In this document: positions 8,056 through 15,809 of the stretch, piece after piece | How positions within the stretch are numbered: position 1 is the stretch's first letter | How the letters are laid out: every line of letters starts with the position of its first letter | From: Thermovirgaceae bacterium | Lineage (GTDB): Bacteria; Synergistota; Synergistia; Synergistales; Thermovirgaceae | Length of the DNA stretch: 47,106 nt | Direction: 5' to 3' | Assembly: GCA_030656095.1 (NCBI GenBank) | Contig: JAUSOU010000101.1 | Span: 1-47,106, forward strand | Notes under the pieces: model-generated | What the model was told of the DNA's origin: nothing | Seen by the model: the letters and a program-made list of their open reading frames with translations, nothing else | Databases searched by the model: none | Made by a program: the position numbers and the translations under genes

Positions 8056-8751
8056 ATGCAGACCGATTGTCCGTTCAGCGTCGTGTCGCTTCGCCAGCAG
8101 GTTTACGACTACCTCAGGGGGCAGATGAACCGGGGAGACCTTCGCCCTGGGAGCGCCATCAACCTCGGTGAGATGAGCGCCCGATTCGGCATAAGCAGGA
8201 CCCCTCTTCGAGAAGCCCTTCTTCAGCTGGAAGCTGAAGGGTTTGTGACGATATACCCCCGCAGGGGGATAGTTGTGAACCCCCTTTCCGAAAGCGACAT
8301 CAGGCATGCCTACGAGGTGATCGGAGCCTTGGAGGCTTCCGTAATTTTAAACGAGCAGGGAAAAATTTCTTCTGCCGAAACCGGCCAGATGCGCGAGCTG
8401 AACGAACTTATGCGGCAGTCCCTGGATCGTGACGATTTCGCAGAATTTTACGACCACAACGTAGCCTTCCACAACGTCTACCTCGATCTCTCCGACAACC
8501 GTGGTCTGGTCCGCACGGTGATGACCCTGAAACAACGCCTCTACGACTTTCCCAGGCGAAAGGGTTTCGTTAAGGAGTGGGAGACGACGTCCACGGGAGA
8601 GCACGAGCGCTTCATCGGACTCCTCGAATCGGGCGACCCGAAGGCGGCCTCCGGCTACATGCGCGATGTTCACTGGTCGTTCGATGTCCAGAAACCCTGG
8701 ATACGCAGGTATTACAGCGAGCTGGAGCGGGAAGGGGCGCTGAATAGATGA
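8056..8751 (+). CDS. GntR-family regulator (FCD subfamily), probable regulator of hypD operon
   Basis: 231 residues. N-terminal winged HTH (about residues 8-75; ISRTPLREALLQLEAEGFV is the typical recognition helix and wing entry) and a C-terminal all-helical FCD ligand domain with His/Asp residues that normally bind a metal (YDHNVAFHN, GEHERF, DVHW). Strong GGGAGGAGG ribosome site 7 bp from the ATG. First gene of an operon with the activase (4-bp ATGA overlap or a short gap, depending on start) and the glycyl radical enzyme, so it most likely controls them in response to hydroxyproline or a product. The palindrome over its own promoter supports autoregulation. Ligand is inferred. Confidence 0.92.
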   Translation: MQTDCPFSVVSLRQQVYDYLRGQMNRGDLRPGSAINLGEMSARFGISRTPLREALLQLEAEGFVTIYPRRGIVVNPLSESDIRHAYEVIGALEASVILNEQGKISSAETGQMRELNELMRQSLDRDDFAEFYDHNVAFHNVYLDLSDNRGLVRTVMTLKQRLYDFPRRKGFVKEWETTSTGEHERFIGLLESGDPKAASGYMRDVHWSFDVQKPWIRRYYSELEREGALNR

Positions 8752-8768
8752 TCGGGGGAGGTTCTTCA

Positions 8769-9674
8769 GTGACCAGAGGGGTTATTTTCGACATCAGGAG
8801 GTACTCCATCCATGACGGTCCTGGCATTCGTACCACGGTTTTTATGAAGGGCTGTCCTCTCTCCTGTTGGTGGTGTCACAATCCGGAGAGCCAGTCCGCC
8901 TTCACGGAGATCATCTACAGGCCGGAACGGTGCATCGGATGCGGGGCGTGCGCCAAGACCTGCCCTGAAGGAGCCGTAACTCTGACCCAGCGCGGCTACA
9001 TCTCCGACCCCGATAAATGCACAGGTTGCGGTGATTGCGCGGGAGTCTGTCCCTCTGAGGCCCGTGAGATGCTAGGCAGAGATATTACGATCGGTGAACT
9101 GGCCCGGGAGATTCAGAAGGATGTTCTCTTCTTTGAAGAATCCGGCGGGGGTGTTACCTTTTCAGGCGGAGAGCCGCTCGCGCAGCCGGAGTTTCTTGCC
9201 GCAGCTCTTGAGGCTGCCCGCGAACTTGAGATACACACTGCCGTGGACACCTGCGGGTTTGCCCCACGTCATGTTCTTGAGACGATCGCGCCGCTCACGA
9301 GGCTTTTCCTTTTTGATCTGAAAATAATGGATCCGGTTCTCCACAGAAAGTACACTGGAGTCAGCAACGAAATCATTCTGGAAAACCTGAAGTGGCTTAC
9401 AGGGAATAAATATGAAACAGTGGTCCGTATCCCGGTTATACCGGGGATAAACGATACGGAAGAGAATATTGAAGCTGTCGGCAGGTTTCTCTCGGGTCTT
9501 TCCATGAGGCCGGATGTGGATCTGCTTGCGTATCACGCGTCAGCGACCGAAAAATACCGGAGGTTCGAAATGTCTTACCTTTTGCAGGATGTTGTTCCCC
9601 CACATAAGGATCATATGCGGGATATTTCAGACAGGCTTGAGATGTTCGGCCTGAATGTATCAACAGGAGGTTGA
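8769..9674 (+). CDS. Glycyl radical enzyme activating enzyme (HypD activase)
   Basis: Radical SAM protein of 301 residues. It installs the glycyl radical on the next gene's product using S-adenosylmethionine and a [4Fe-4S] cluster. Seen: CPLSCWWC (Cys29, 33, 36; CxxxCxxC), then two ferredoxin-type clusters (CIGCGACAKTCP at 55 and CTGCGDCAGVCP at 84), and the SAM-binding SGGEP. I chose the GTG at 8769 over the track's ATG at 8748: GGGGAGG lies 7 bp before the GTG, and family members start with the equivalent of VTRGVIFDIRRYSIHDGPG. Stop overlaps the ribosome site of the dehydratase, consistent with coupled translation. Confidence 0.95.
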   Translation: MTRGVIFDIRRYSIHDGPGIRTTVFMKGCPLSCWWCHNPESQSAFTEIIYRPERCIGCGACAKTCPEGAVTLTQRGYISDPDKCTGCGDCAGVCPSEAREMLGRDITIGELAREIQKDVLFFEESGGGVTFSGGEPLAQPEFLAAALEAARELEIHTAVDTCGFAPRHVLETIAPLTRLFLFDLKIMDPVLHRKYTGVSNEIILENLKWLTGNKYETVVRIPVIPGINDTEENIEAVGRFLSGLSMRPDVDLLAYHASATEKYRRFEMSYLLQDVVPPHKDHMRDISDRLEMFGLNVSTGG

Positions 9675-9679
9675 AAAGA

Positions 9680-12040
9680 ATGAACGATCGGGTCGAAAGA
9701 CTCAGAAGCGAAAGTTTTGAGGCGCCTGTGGCCCTGGATCATGAGAGGGCCGAGATCATTACGGAGTACTATCGCGATAATTTCGGCAAATTCTCCGTAC
9801 CCGTGAACAGGGCGATGGCTTTCATGGAACTGTGCGAAAAGAAGAGCATATTCATAGGCAGGGACGAGCTCGTCGTTGGAGAGAGAGGGCCATTCCCCAA
9901 GTCCGTTTCAACATATCCGGAGCTTAACTGCCACTCGGTAGAGGATCTCGAAATACTCGACAGCAGGGAGAAAAACCCCTACAAGGTCTCAAAGAAGTGC
10001 ATGGATGTTTACGCGGAGAAGGTCATTCCCTACTGGCGCGGACGCACGATGCGCGACAAGATATTCGCCGATATAGGCGACGAGTGGAAGGAAACCTACG
10101 CATCAGGCTTCTTCACGGAGTTCATGGAGCAGCGCGCCCCGGGGCACACGACGCTGGACGGCAAGTTCTACACCAAAGGCATGGAGGGTTTTAAAAGTGA
10201 TATCGACGAATCCATTGCCGCTCTTGATTTCAAGGCCGACCCGGAGGCCACGAAGAAGCGCGAGCAGCTCAAGGCCATGAAGATAAGCTGCGACGCAGTC
10301 ATTCTTTTTGCCGAGCGCCATGCGGAACTGGCGTCGAAGATGGCTTTGGAGGAGAAGGATCCGGCCAGGAAAAAGGAGCTGGAGCGCATAGCATCCATCT
10401 GCCGTTACGTTCCTCGCCATGCTCCCCGCGACTTCTGGGAGGCTCTCCAGATGTACTGGTTCATGCACCTGGGAACCATTACGGAGCTCAACGGATGGGA
10501 CGCCATGAATCCGGGTCACCTAGACCGCTACTTCCACCCCTTCTATGAGAGTGACCTGAAATCTGGCGCAATAACCCGGGACTGGGCGAAGGAGCTACTG
10601 AGCGCCTTCTGGATCAAGTTCAATAACCACCCCGCGCCCCCCAAGGTCGGTGTTACGGCTGCGGAGAGCGGGACTTACAATGATTTTACCAATATCAATC
10701 TGGGAGGACTTCTTTCGGATGGTTCTGACGGAGTCAACGATGTCTCCTACATGATGCTTGAGATAATCGACGAGATACATCTGCTCCAGCCGCAGGCAAA
10801 TATCCAGCTCAGCCGCAAGAACTCCGACAGGTTCCTCAAGGCGGCGGCCAGGGTTATACGCAAGGGTTATGGTTACCCATCGGTATTCAACGCCGACACG
10901 GTCATAGAGGAGATGATACGGGCCGGCAAGAGCGTGGAGGACGCACGCGAGGGCGGGACAAGCGGCTGCGTTGAGACCGGCGCGTTCGGCAAAGAAGCAT
11001 ACATCCTGACAGGTTACCTCAACACGCCGAAGATCTTCGAGCTGGCTCTCAACAACGGTGTGGATCCCGTTTCAGGTAAAAAGATCGGTGCCGAGACGGG
11101 TGATCCTGCCGGGTTCAAGACCTTCGATGACCTTTACGCTGCCTTTGAAAAGCAGTTGCATCACATCGTGGATATCAAGGTAAGGGGGAACCAGTTCATA
11201 GAGCGAATGTACGCCGACAATGCCCCGGCGGTCTTCCTCTCCGTCCTCACCGATGACTGCATCAAGAGGGGCAAGGATTACAATGACGGAGGTCCCCGCT
11301 ACAACACGAATTACATACAGTGCGTGGGCATCGGGACAATGACCGACAGCCTGAGCGCCCTGAAAAAGCATGTATTCGAGGAGAATGCCTTTACGATGGG
11401 CGAAGCCGCCAAAGCCGTACGGGAGAATTTCGAGGGGAAAGAGGCCATGAGACTTACCTTCGCCAACAAAACCTCCAGGTGGGGTAATGATGACGACTAC
11501 GCAGATTCGCTGATGAAAAAGGTTTTCAACTCCCTTTATGATGAGATCGACGGCAGGCCCAACACCAAGGGCGGCTGCTATCACATCGACATGCTCCCGA
11601 CCACCTGCCACGTCTACTTCGGATCGATAACCGGAGCGACGCCGGACGGACGCCTGGCGGGAGCGCCGCTTTCCGAGGGCATATCACCGGTCCAGGGGGC
11701 GGACCGCAACGGCCCCACGGCAGTCATCAAATCGTGCGGGAAAATGGACCATATCAGGACCGGAGGCACTCTGCTGAACATGAAGTTCATGCCGAAGGTG
11801 CTTGAGGGCGAAGAAGGAATAGACAAGCTTGCAAAACTCGTCCGGACCTACTTCCGTTACGATGCGCACCACATCCAGTTCAACGTAGTCGACCTCGAGA
11901 CACTGAGGGAAGCACAGGCCCATCCGGAGAACCACCGGGACCTTATCGTCCGTGTCGCGGGCTACAGCGATTACTTCTGTGACATAGGCCCCGACCTGCA
12001 GGAGGAGATAATCTCCCGCACCGCGCAGGAGGAAGTATAG
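9680..12040 (+). CDS. hypD: trans-4-hydroxy-L-proline dehydratase, glycyl radical enzyme
   Basis: 786 residues from the ATG at 9680 (AGGAGG 9 bp upstream; the track's TTG start abuts that site and is rejected). Dehydrates trans-4-hydroxy-L-proline to 1-pyrroline-5-carboxylate by radical chemistry. The glycyl loop RVAGYSDYF has the radical Gly at 761 and the thiyl Cys430 lies in SGCVETG with Glu432. As I recall C. difficile HypD (Cys434, Glu436, Gly765, Asp278, His160, Phe152, Ser334, Asp339, Tyr450), every one of these residues is here at a constant offset of four, without gaps, including Asp274, His156, Phe148, Ser330, Asp335 and Tyr446. That separates it from pyruvate formate-lyase, glycerol and choline-type enzymes. 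The reductase ProC that usually follows is not in the window. Confidence 0.93.
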   Translation: MNDRVERLRSESFEAPVALDHERAEIITEYYRDNFGKFSVPVNRAMAFMELCEKKSIFIGRDELVVGERGPFPKSVSTYPELNCHSVEDLEILDSREKNPYKVSKKCMDVYAEKVIPYWRGRTMRDKIFADIGDEWKETYASGFFTEFMEQRAPGHTTLDGKFYTKGMEGFKSDIDESIAALDFKADPEATKKREQLKAMKISCDAVILFAERHAELASKMALEEKDPARKKELERIASICRYVPRHAPRDFWEALQMYWFMHLGTITELNGWDAMNPGHLDRYFHPFYESDLKSGAITRDWAKELLSAFWIKFNNHPAPPKVGVTAAESGTYNDFTNINLGGLLSDGSDGVNDVSYMMLEIIDEIHLLQPQANIQLSRKNSDRFLKAAARVIRKGYGYPSVFNADTVIEEMIRAGKSVEDAREGGTSGCVETGAFGKEAYILTGYLNTPKIFELALNNGVDPVSGKKIGAETGDPAGFKTFDDLYAAFEKQLHHIVDIKVRGNQFIERMYADNAPAVFLSVLTDDCIKRGKDYNDGGPRYNTNYIQCVGIGTMTDSLSALKKHVFEENAFTMGEAAKAVRENFEGKEAMRLTFANKTSRWGNDDDYADSLMKKVFNSLYDEIDGRPNTKGGCYHIDMLPTTCHVYFGSITGATPDGRLAGAPLSEGISPVQGADRNGPTAVIKSCGKMDHIRTGGTLLNMKFMPKVLEGEEGIDKLAKLVRTYFRYDAHHIQFNVVDLETLREAQAHPENHRDLIVRVAGYSDYFCDIGPDLQEEIISRTAQEEV

Positions 12041-12041
12041 G

Positions 12042-12069
12042 AACAGGAGACAGGAGACAGGAGACAGGA
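12042..12069. repeat. Heptamer tandem repeat after hypD stop
   Basis: AACAGGAGACAGGAGACAGG: about four units of ACAGGAG starting 2 bp after the hypD stop codon. The same family occurs at 22324-22350, 22406-22430 and 27028-27067. Confidence 0.8.
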
Positions 12070-12086
12070 AAATCCAAACCATAAAC

Positions 12087-12222
12087 TTCACCACGGAGGA
12101 CGCAGAGTAACACAGAGGAGAACCTGTTTATGTGAAGAATAAATCAGGACCGATCAAAATAATTGATTTGTTTTTATCTCATAAAAGATTTTCTCTGTGG
12201 TTCTCTGTGCTCTCTGTGGTGC
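12087..12222. repeat. CACAGAG-type inverted repeat pair
   Basis: Left arm 12087-12120 (TTCACCACGGAGGACGCAGAGTAACACAGAGG) and right arm 12189-12222 in reverse complement (TTCTCTGTGG, TTCTCTGTGC, TCTCTGTGGTG), spacer about 68 bp with A/T-rich sequence. Related single arms occur at 16903 and 46727. The 237-bp gap between hypD and the next gene is filled by this and the heptamers. Confidence 0.8.
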
Positions 12223-12277
12223 AAAATTTGGGTTTTGCCTTTTCTGACTCCTTGCTTTTCACCCTTGGAGGTCTCCC

Positions 12278-13429
12278 ATGAAATTTTCGTCCCTGTTCTC
12301 GTTTCTGGGCATAGCCTTAAGCATCTATGCGGCGGCAAATCTCTATATATGGATACATCTGGCCAGGGTGATCCCTTACCTGGGGTCTCTCAGGATACCT
12401 GTGCTGGTGGGGTTCTGGCTCCTTGTCGCCGCGTTCCCGCTGGGCAGGATCGGCGGGACGATCTTCCGCTGCAGATTCACAGACACTCTTGCCGTCCTGG
12501 GTTCGTGGTACATGGCGGCCATGATAATGGCCCTGCTTATGCTTGGGCTTCTGGACATTTTGCTGGTAGCCGATCAATGGCTCCGCATTTTCCCGGATTC
12601 CCTGGCAAGGCGTCCGGAGATGGCGCGGCTGGTTTTCTTCTGGGTGATCGTCTCCCTGACGGTCATTTTCGTCGCCGCAGGGCGATGGAACGCCATCCAT
12701 CCGGTACTTCGGGAATATGAGATCACCCTCAGGGGAACTCCGCAAGATGCTCCGGTCCGTGTTGTCGTGGCGACGGATCTTCATGTGGGTCTTATGGTAA
12801 AGAACCACTGGCTGGGCAGGATGATCGAAGTCATCAACTCGGCCTCGCCTGATGTTGTGCTTCTGGTGGGGGATACCGTCGATTCCGACGCCACTCACGC
12901 CCAAGAGGAGAGGCTCTCCGATGAGCTGGCTTTGATCTCCGCTCCGCTCGGGGTTTATGCCGTGCTGGGCAATCACGAATTCTACTCGGGAGCCCAGGAG
13001 GCCGTTAACTCGTACGAAGCCGGAGGCGTGAGAGTCCTCCGCGATGAATGTGTCGTCATAGGAGATGCCTTTACTCTCTTGGGCCGCGATGACAGGGTAT
13101 CGCCACGGATGGGACTCAATCGCCTTCCTCTGGCAGAGATACCGGGAGTGAACGGGGGTCTCCCTGTAATAGTGATGGATCACACGCCGTCGCATCTTGG
13201 GGAGGCGGAGAAAGCCGGAGTCGCACTGCAGGTCTCCGGCCACACGCACAGGGGACAGCTGTGGCCGTTCAACTACATAACAGCCCACATCTTTGAACAG
13301 GACTGGGGTTTTCTCAAGAAAGGGAAAACGCTTTATTACATCTCCTGCGGAGTTGGTGTCTGGGGTCCGCCGATCAGGACATCCAGCCGCCCGGAAGTGG
13401 TGGTGCTGAAGATAAGATTTGAACCGTAA
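12278..13429 (+). CDS. Membrane-anchored metallophosphoesterase (YaeI-like)
   Basis: 383 residues. Four hydrophobic segments in the first 140 residues (about 5-25, 38-55, 72-95, 110-135), then a calcineurin-like phosphoesterase domain with all metal-ligand motifs: DLHVG, GDTVDSD, GNHE, and GHTHRGQLWP. In the family these bind two metals and hydrolyse phosphomonoesters or diesters; relatives such as YaeI act on cell-envelope substrates. The ATG has a GGAGG site 8 bp upstream. Single gene; the Ara4N cluster lies 1 kb further but no functional link is shown. Confidence 0.88.
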   Translation: MKFSSLFSFLGIALSIYAAANLYIWIHLARVIPYLGSLRIPVLVGFWLLVAAFPLGRIGGTIFRCRFTDTLAVLGSWYMAAMIMALLMLGLLDILLVADQWLRIFPDSLARRPEMARLVFFWVIVSLTVIFVAAGRWNAIHPVLREYEITLRGTPQDAPVRVVVATDLHVGLMVKNHWLGRMIEVINSASPDVVLLVGDTVDSDATHAQEERLSDELALISAPLGVYAVLGNHEFYSGAQEAVNSYEAGGVRVLRDECVVIGDAFTLLGRDDRVSPRMGLNRLPLAEIPGVNGGLPVIVMDHTPSHLGEAEKAGVALQVSGHTHRGQLWPFNYITAHIFEQDWGFLKKGKTLYYISCGVGVWGPPIRTSSRPEVVVLKIRFEP

Positions 13430-13453
13430 ATCGCGAGTCGTGTGATCTGTAAA
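13423..13453. repeat. Degenerate octamer repeat at stop codon
   Basis: CCGTAAATCGCGAGTCGTGTGATCTGTAAA: degenerate GTAAATCG-type units; the TAA of the phosphoesterase gene is within the first unit. Its likely partner is the block at 14349-14378, placing the toxin-antitoxin pair between the two. Confidence 0.55.
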
Positions 13454-13525
13454 AGGGCTGGCAAGGTTACGCAGTTGAAGCTTTCAAGGATATTTGTTCA
13501 GAGGTTCCTTAATAGACAAAACCAT

Positions 13526-13560
13526 ATCGATCATGATACCGTAATACAAAATAGATCGAT
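13526..13560 (+). promoter_or_regulatory. Candidate operator of the vapBC pair
   Basis: Inverted repeat ATCGATC (13526-13532) and GATCGAT (13554-13560), 21-bp spacer, with the right arm touching the ATGGAGGT ribosome site of the antitoxin gene. AbrB-type antitoxins usually bind such inverted repeats to repress their own operon. Confidence 0.45.
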
Positions 13561-13572
13561 GGAGGTATTGGC

Positions 13573-13779
13573 ATGCAATCAGTAACCATATCACCAAAAT
13601 ATCAAATCGTTATACCAAAAACAGTTAGAGAGGCATTGAATCTTCGTCCGGGCCAAAAAATGCAGGTTGTCGAATATGCCGGACGTATTGAACTTATACC
13701 GGAACGTGATATCAAAGAACTCCGTGGATTCCTCAAGGGCATCAATACAGAATTCAACCGAGAGGAAGATAGGGTATGA
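13573..13779 (+). CDS. AbrB/MazE-fold antitoxin (VapB-type)
   Basis: 68 residues with the SpoVT-AbrB swapped-hairpin signature (VTISPKYQIVIPKTVREALNLRPGQKM) at the N-terminus and a short charged C-terminal tail that would neutralise the toxin. Ribosome site GGAGGT 6 bp upstream. Its stop overlaps the start of the PIN-domain gene by 4 bp (ATGA), the standard arrangement for a toxin-antitoxin operon. Codon use is more AT-rich than neighbours by eye, in keeping with a mobile gene pair. Confidence 0.9.
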   Translation: MQSVTISPKYQIVIPKTVREALNLRPGQKMQVVEYAGRIELIPERDIKELRGFLKGINTEFNREEDRV

Positions 13780-14150
13780 ATATCGTTGATTCTTCCGGCT
13801 GGCTTGCCTACTTCGCAGATGAGCCTAATGCCGAGCATTTCTTAGCCCCGCTCAGTGACTCAGCTTTGCTTGTCGTCCCAACCGTAACGATATACGAGGT
13901 ATTCAAGGTCATTCTCAGGGAGTCCGGCGAGAATGAAGCGCTGCAGGCGATTGTGGCTATGCAAAAAGGAACGGTTGTGGATATGAACACACCATTGGCA
14001 ATCACCGCTTCAAAGCTGAGTCTGGAGCATAATCTTCCTATGGCGGATAGTATCATTCTTGCGACGGCGCAGGAATTCAAAGCCATTCTCTGGACTCAGG
14101 ATTCAGATTTCAAAAATATAAGTAATGTGAAGTATTTTCCCAAGAAATAA
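13776..14150 (+). CDS. PIN-domain ribonuclease toxin (VapC-type)
   Basis: 124 residues, normal length for VapC. The acidic PIN catalytic set is complete: Asp5 (NIVDSSGW), Glu41 (TIYEVFKV), Asp91 (PMADSIILATA) and Asp109/Asp111 (WTQDSDF). Expected to cleave tRNA or other RNA with Mg2+ when not bound by the AbrB-type partner. Co-transcribed with the antitoxin through a 4-bp overlap. No mobile-element ends are visible next to it. Confidence 0.92.
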   Translation: MNIVDSSGWLAYFADEPNAEHFLAPLSDSALLVVPTVTIYEVFKVILRESGENEALQAIVAMQKGTVVDMNTPLAITASKLSLEHNLPMADSIILATAQEFKAILWTQDSDFKNISNVKYFPKK

Positions 14151-14348
14151 GAAATAGCCAACCAATCAGTCCACCGGATCCTCATTGATACCTTTTTCCG
14201 AGTGCGATTATTTGGCAGACTTGTCCAATATGGCCTCCAAAACCGTTTCGGTTACTGGGGCATGTTCCCGATTTCAGTTTATTTTGGACAGCTCCGGGTT
14301 TTGCATTTACCAGTGATCCTGCCTTCGGCATTTATGTCCCTGCTCTTC

Positions 14349-14378
14349 CGAGTCACGAGTTACCAGTAACGAGTCACG
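14349..14378. repeat. Octamer repeat block after phosphomannomutase gene
   Basis: CGAGTCACGAGTTACCAGTAACGAGTCACGG: right-hand (reverse-complement) form, ending 6 bp from the stop of the minus-strand gene at 14385. The rest of the 234-bp gap 14151-14384 shows no ORF, terminator or promoter that I can support. Confidence 0.8.
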
Positions 14379-14384
14379 GCCTCT

Positions 14385-15767
14385 TTAATACTCCCACTCA
14401 AACTCATTGACCCCGGCCTTTAGTATCCTGCGCTTGAGGTCTTGTGAATATTCCGCAAGATCCTCCTTTGACTTTCCCTCTACTCTTGCAACAATGACCG
14501 GCTGGGTGTTCGAAGCCCGTACAAGCCCCCACCCCCTGGGGTAAAGGATCCTTACGCCGTCGACCGTTATAGCCTCGTGATCCCTGAGCGCGTCCTCTTT
14601 GATCTGCTCTATCACCTGGAATTTGCGTTCGTCGGTGCAGGTTATCCGGGTCTCGGCGGTGCTGTAATAGACAGGGACATCCGAAAGAAGTTCCGACAGC
14701 TTTCTGTCGGAGTTCGAGAGAATGCGGAGCAGCCTCCCGGCGGCGTAGAAAGAGTCGTCGAAACCGTAAAACTCGTCGGCGAAGAACATGTGCCCCGAGA
14801 CCTCGCCGGAAAAGAGCGCGTCAATTTCCTTCATTTTCGCCTTGATGAGGGAGTGTCCGGACTTCCACCAGACGACATTCCCCCCAAGGCGGTTGATCTC
14901 GTCAACCAGGGCCTGGGAGCTCTTCACCTCAACTATAGCGTCGGCTCCCTGGTGAAGAGGAAGGATCTCTCTCCAGAAGAGTATCATCAGGATATCTCCC
15001 CAGACGACCTCGCCCCGGTCGTCTATGACGCCGATCCTGTCGGCGTCACCATCGAAACCCAGCCCAAGGTCGGCACCCTCCCGGCGGACCGTCTCGATGA
15101 GGTCCACAAGATACTCGCGTTTTGTAGGGTCCGGGTGATGGTTGGGGAAAGTACCGTCCGGTTCCGCAAAGAGGGGGATAACTTCACATCCGATGTCTTT
15201 AAGGAACTTGTTTACCATTGGGCCTGCTGTCGCGTTGCCCGGGTCGGTGACTACCTTCAGTTTGCGGGGTCCCAGGGTTATCTTCGATCGCAGCATCCCG
15301 AGATATTCCCCGGAAAGATCGAGTTCGGTCACGGAACCCTGTTCGGGAGTCCTGACAAGGTCGTCTGCCTGGATCATCCGTCGGATCTCCTGGATCTGGT
15401 CGCCGTAGAGAGTCGTCTTTTCGAAAGCGAGTTTCAGGCCGTTGAACTCCTTCGGGTTGTGGCTTCCGGTTATCATTACGCCGCCGTTGAAGTCCAGGTG
15501 GAAGAGGCTCCAGTAAAGGAGCGGGCTGGTAACTACTCCGAGGTTCACGACATCGATACCGCCGGAAGTCAACCCTTCGATGATGTCTCTTCGGATCCTT
15601 TCGGTCGACAGCCTGACGTCTCCGCCGACAGTGATCTTTTTCACGCCGCTGCGGGCCAGAAATGTCCCGAAAGCAAGCCCTATGGCGAGAACTGTTTCGC
15701 TGGCAAGTTCCTCTTCAGCGTTTCCACGGATGTCGTATTCCCTGAATATGTTGGCGGGAACCTTCAT
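14385..15767 (-). CDS. Phosphomannomutase/phosphoglucomutase (AlgC type)
   Basis: 460 residues, alpha-D-phosphohexomutase family. Interconverts 1- and 6-phosphates of glucose or mannose in the cytoplasm. Motifs: catalytic Ser102 in TGSHNPKEFNG, the Mg2+ loop DGDADR at 239-244, the sugar loop GEVSGH, and the phosphate-binding RASNTQP near the C-terminus. Last gene of the minus-strand run that starts with arnT; 42 bp after the UDP-glucuronate decarboxylase gene. Here it most plausibly supplies glucose-1-phosphate for UDP-glucose and thus Ara4N, or mannose for LPS; the choice is inference. Confidence 0.92.
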   Translation of the reverse strand: MKVPANIFREYDIRGNAEEELASETVLAIGLAFGTFLARSGVKKITVGGDVRLSTERIRRDIIEGLTSGGIDVVNLGVVTSPLLYWSLFHLDFNGGVMITGSHNPKEFNGLKLAFEKTTLYGDQIQEIRRMIQADDLVRTPEQGSVTELDLSGEYLGMLRSKITLGPRKLKVVTDPGNATAGPMVNKFLKDIGCEVIPLFAEPDGTFPNHHPDPTKREYLVDLIETVRREGADLGLGFDGDADRIGVIDDRGEVVWGDILMILFWREILPLHQGADAIVEVKSSQALVDEINRLGGNVVWWKSGHSLIKAKMKEIDALFSGEVSGHMFFADEFYGFDDSFYAAGRLLRILSNSDRKLSELLSDVPVYYSTAETRITCTDERKFQVIEQIKEDALRDHEAITVDGVRILYPRGWGLVRASNTQPVIVARVEGKSKEDLAEYSQDLKRRILKAGVNEFEWEY

Positions 15768-15809
15768 GCTGAGACCTCCCCGAAGAAAATCCTTATTTTA
15801 TCATACCAC

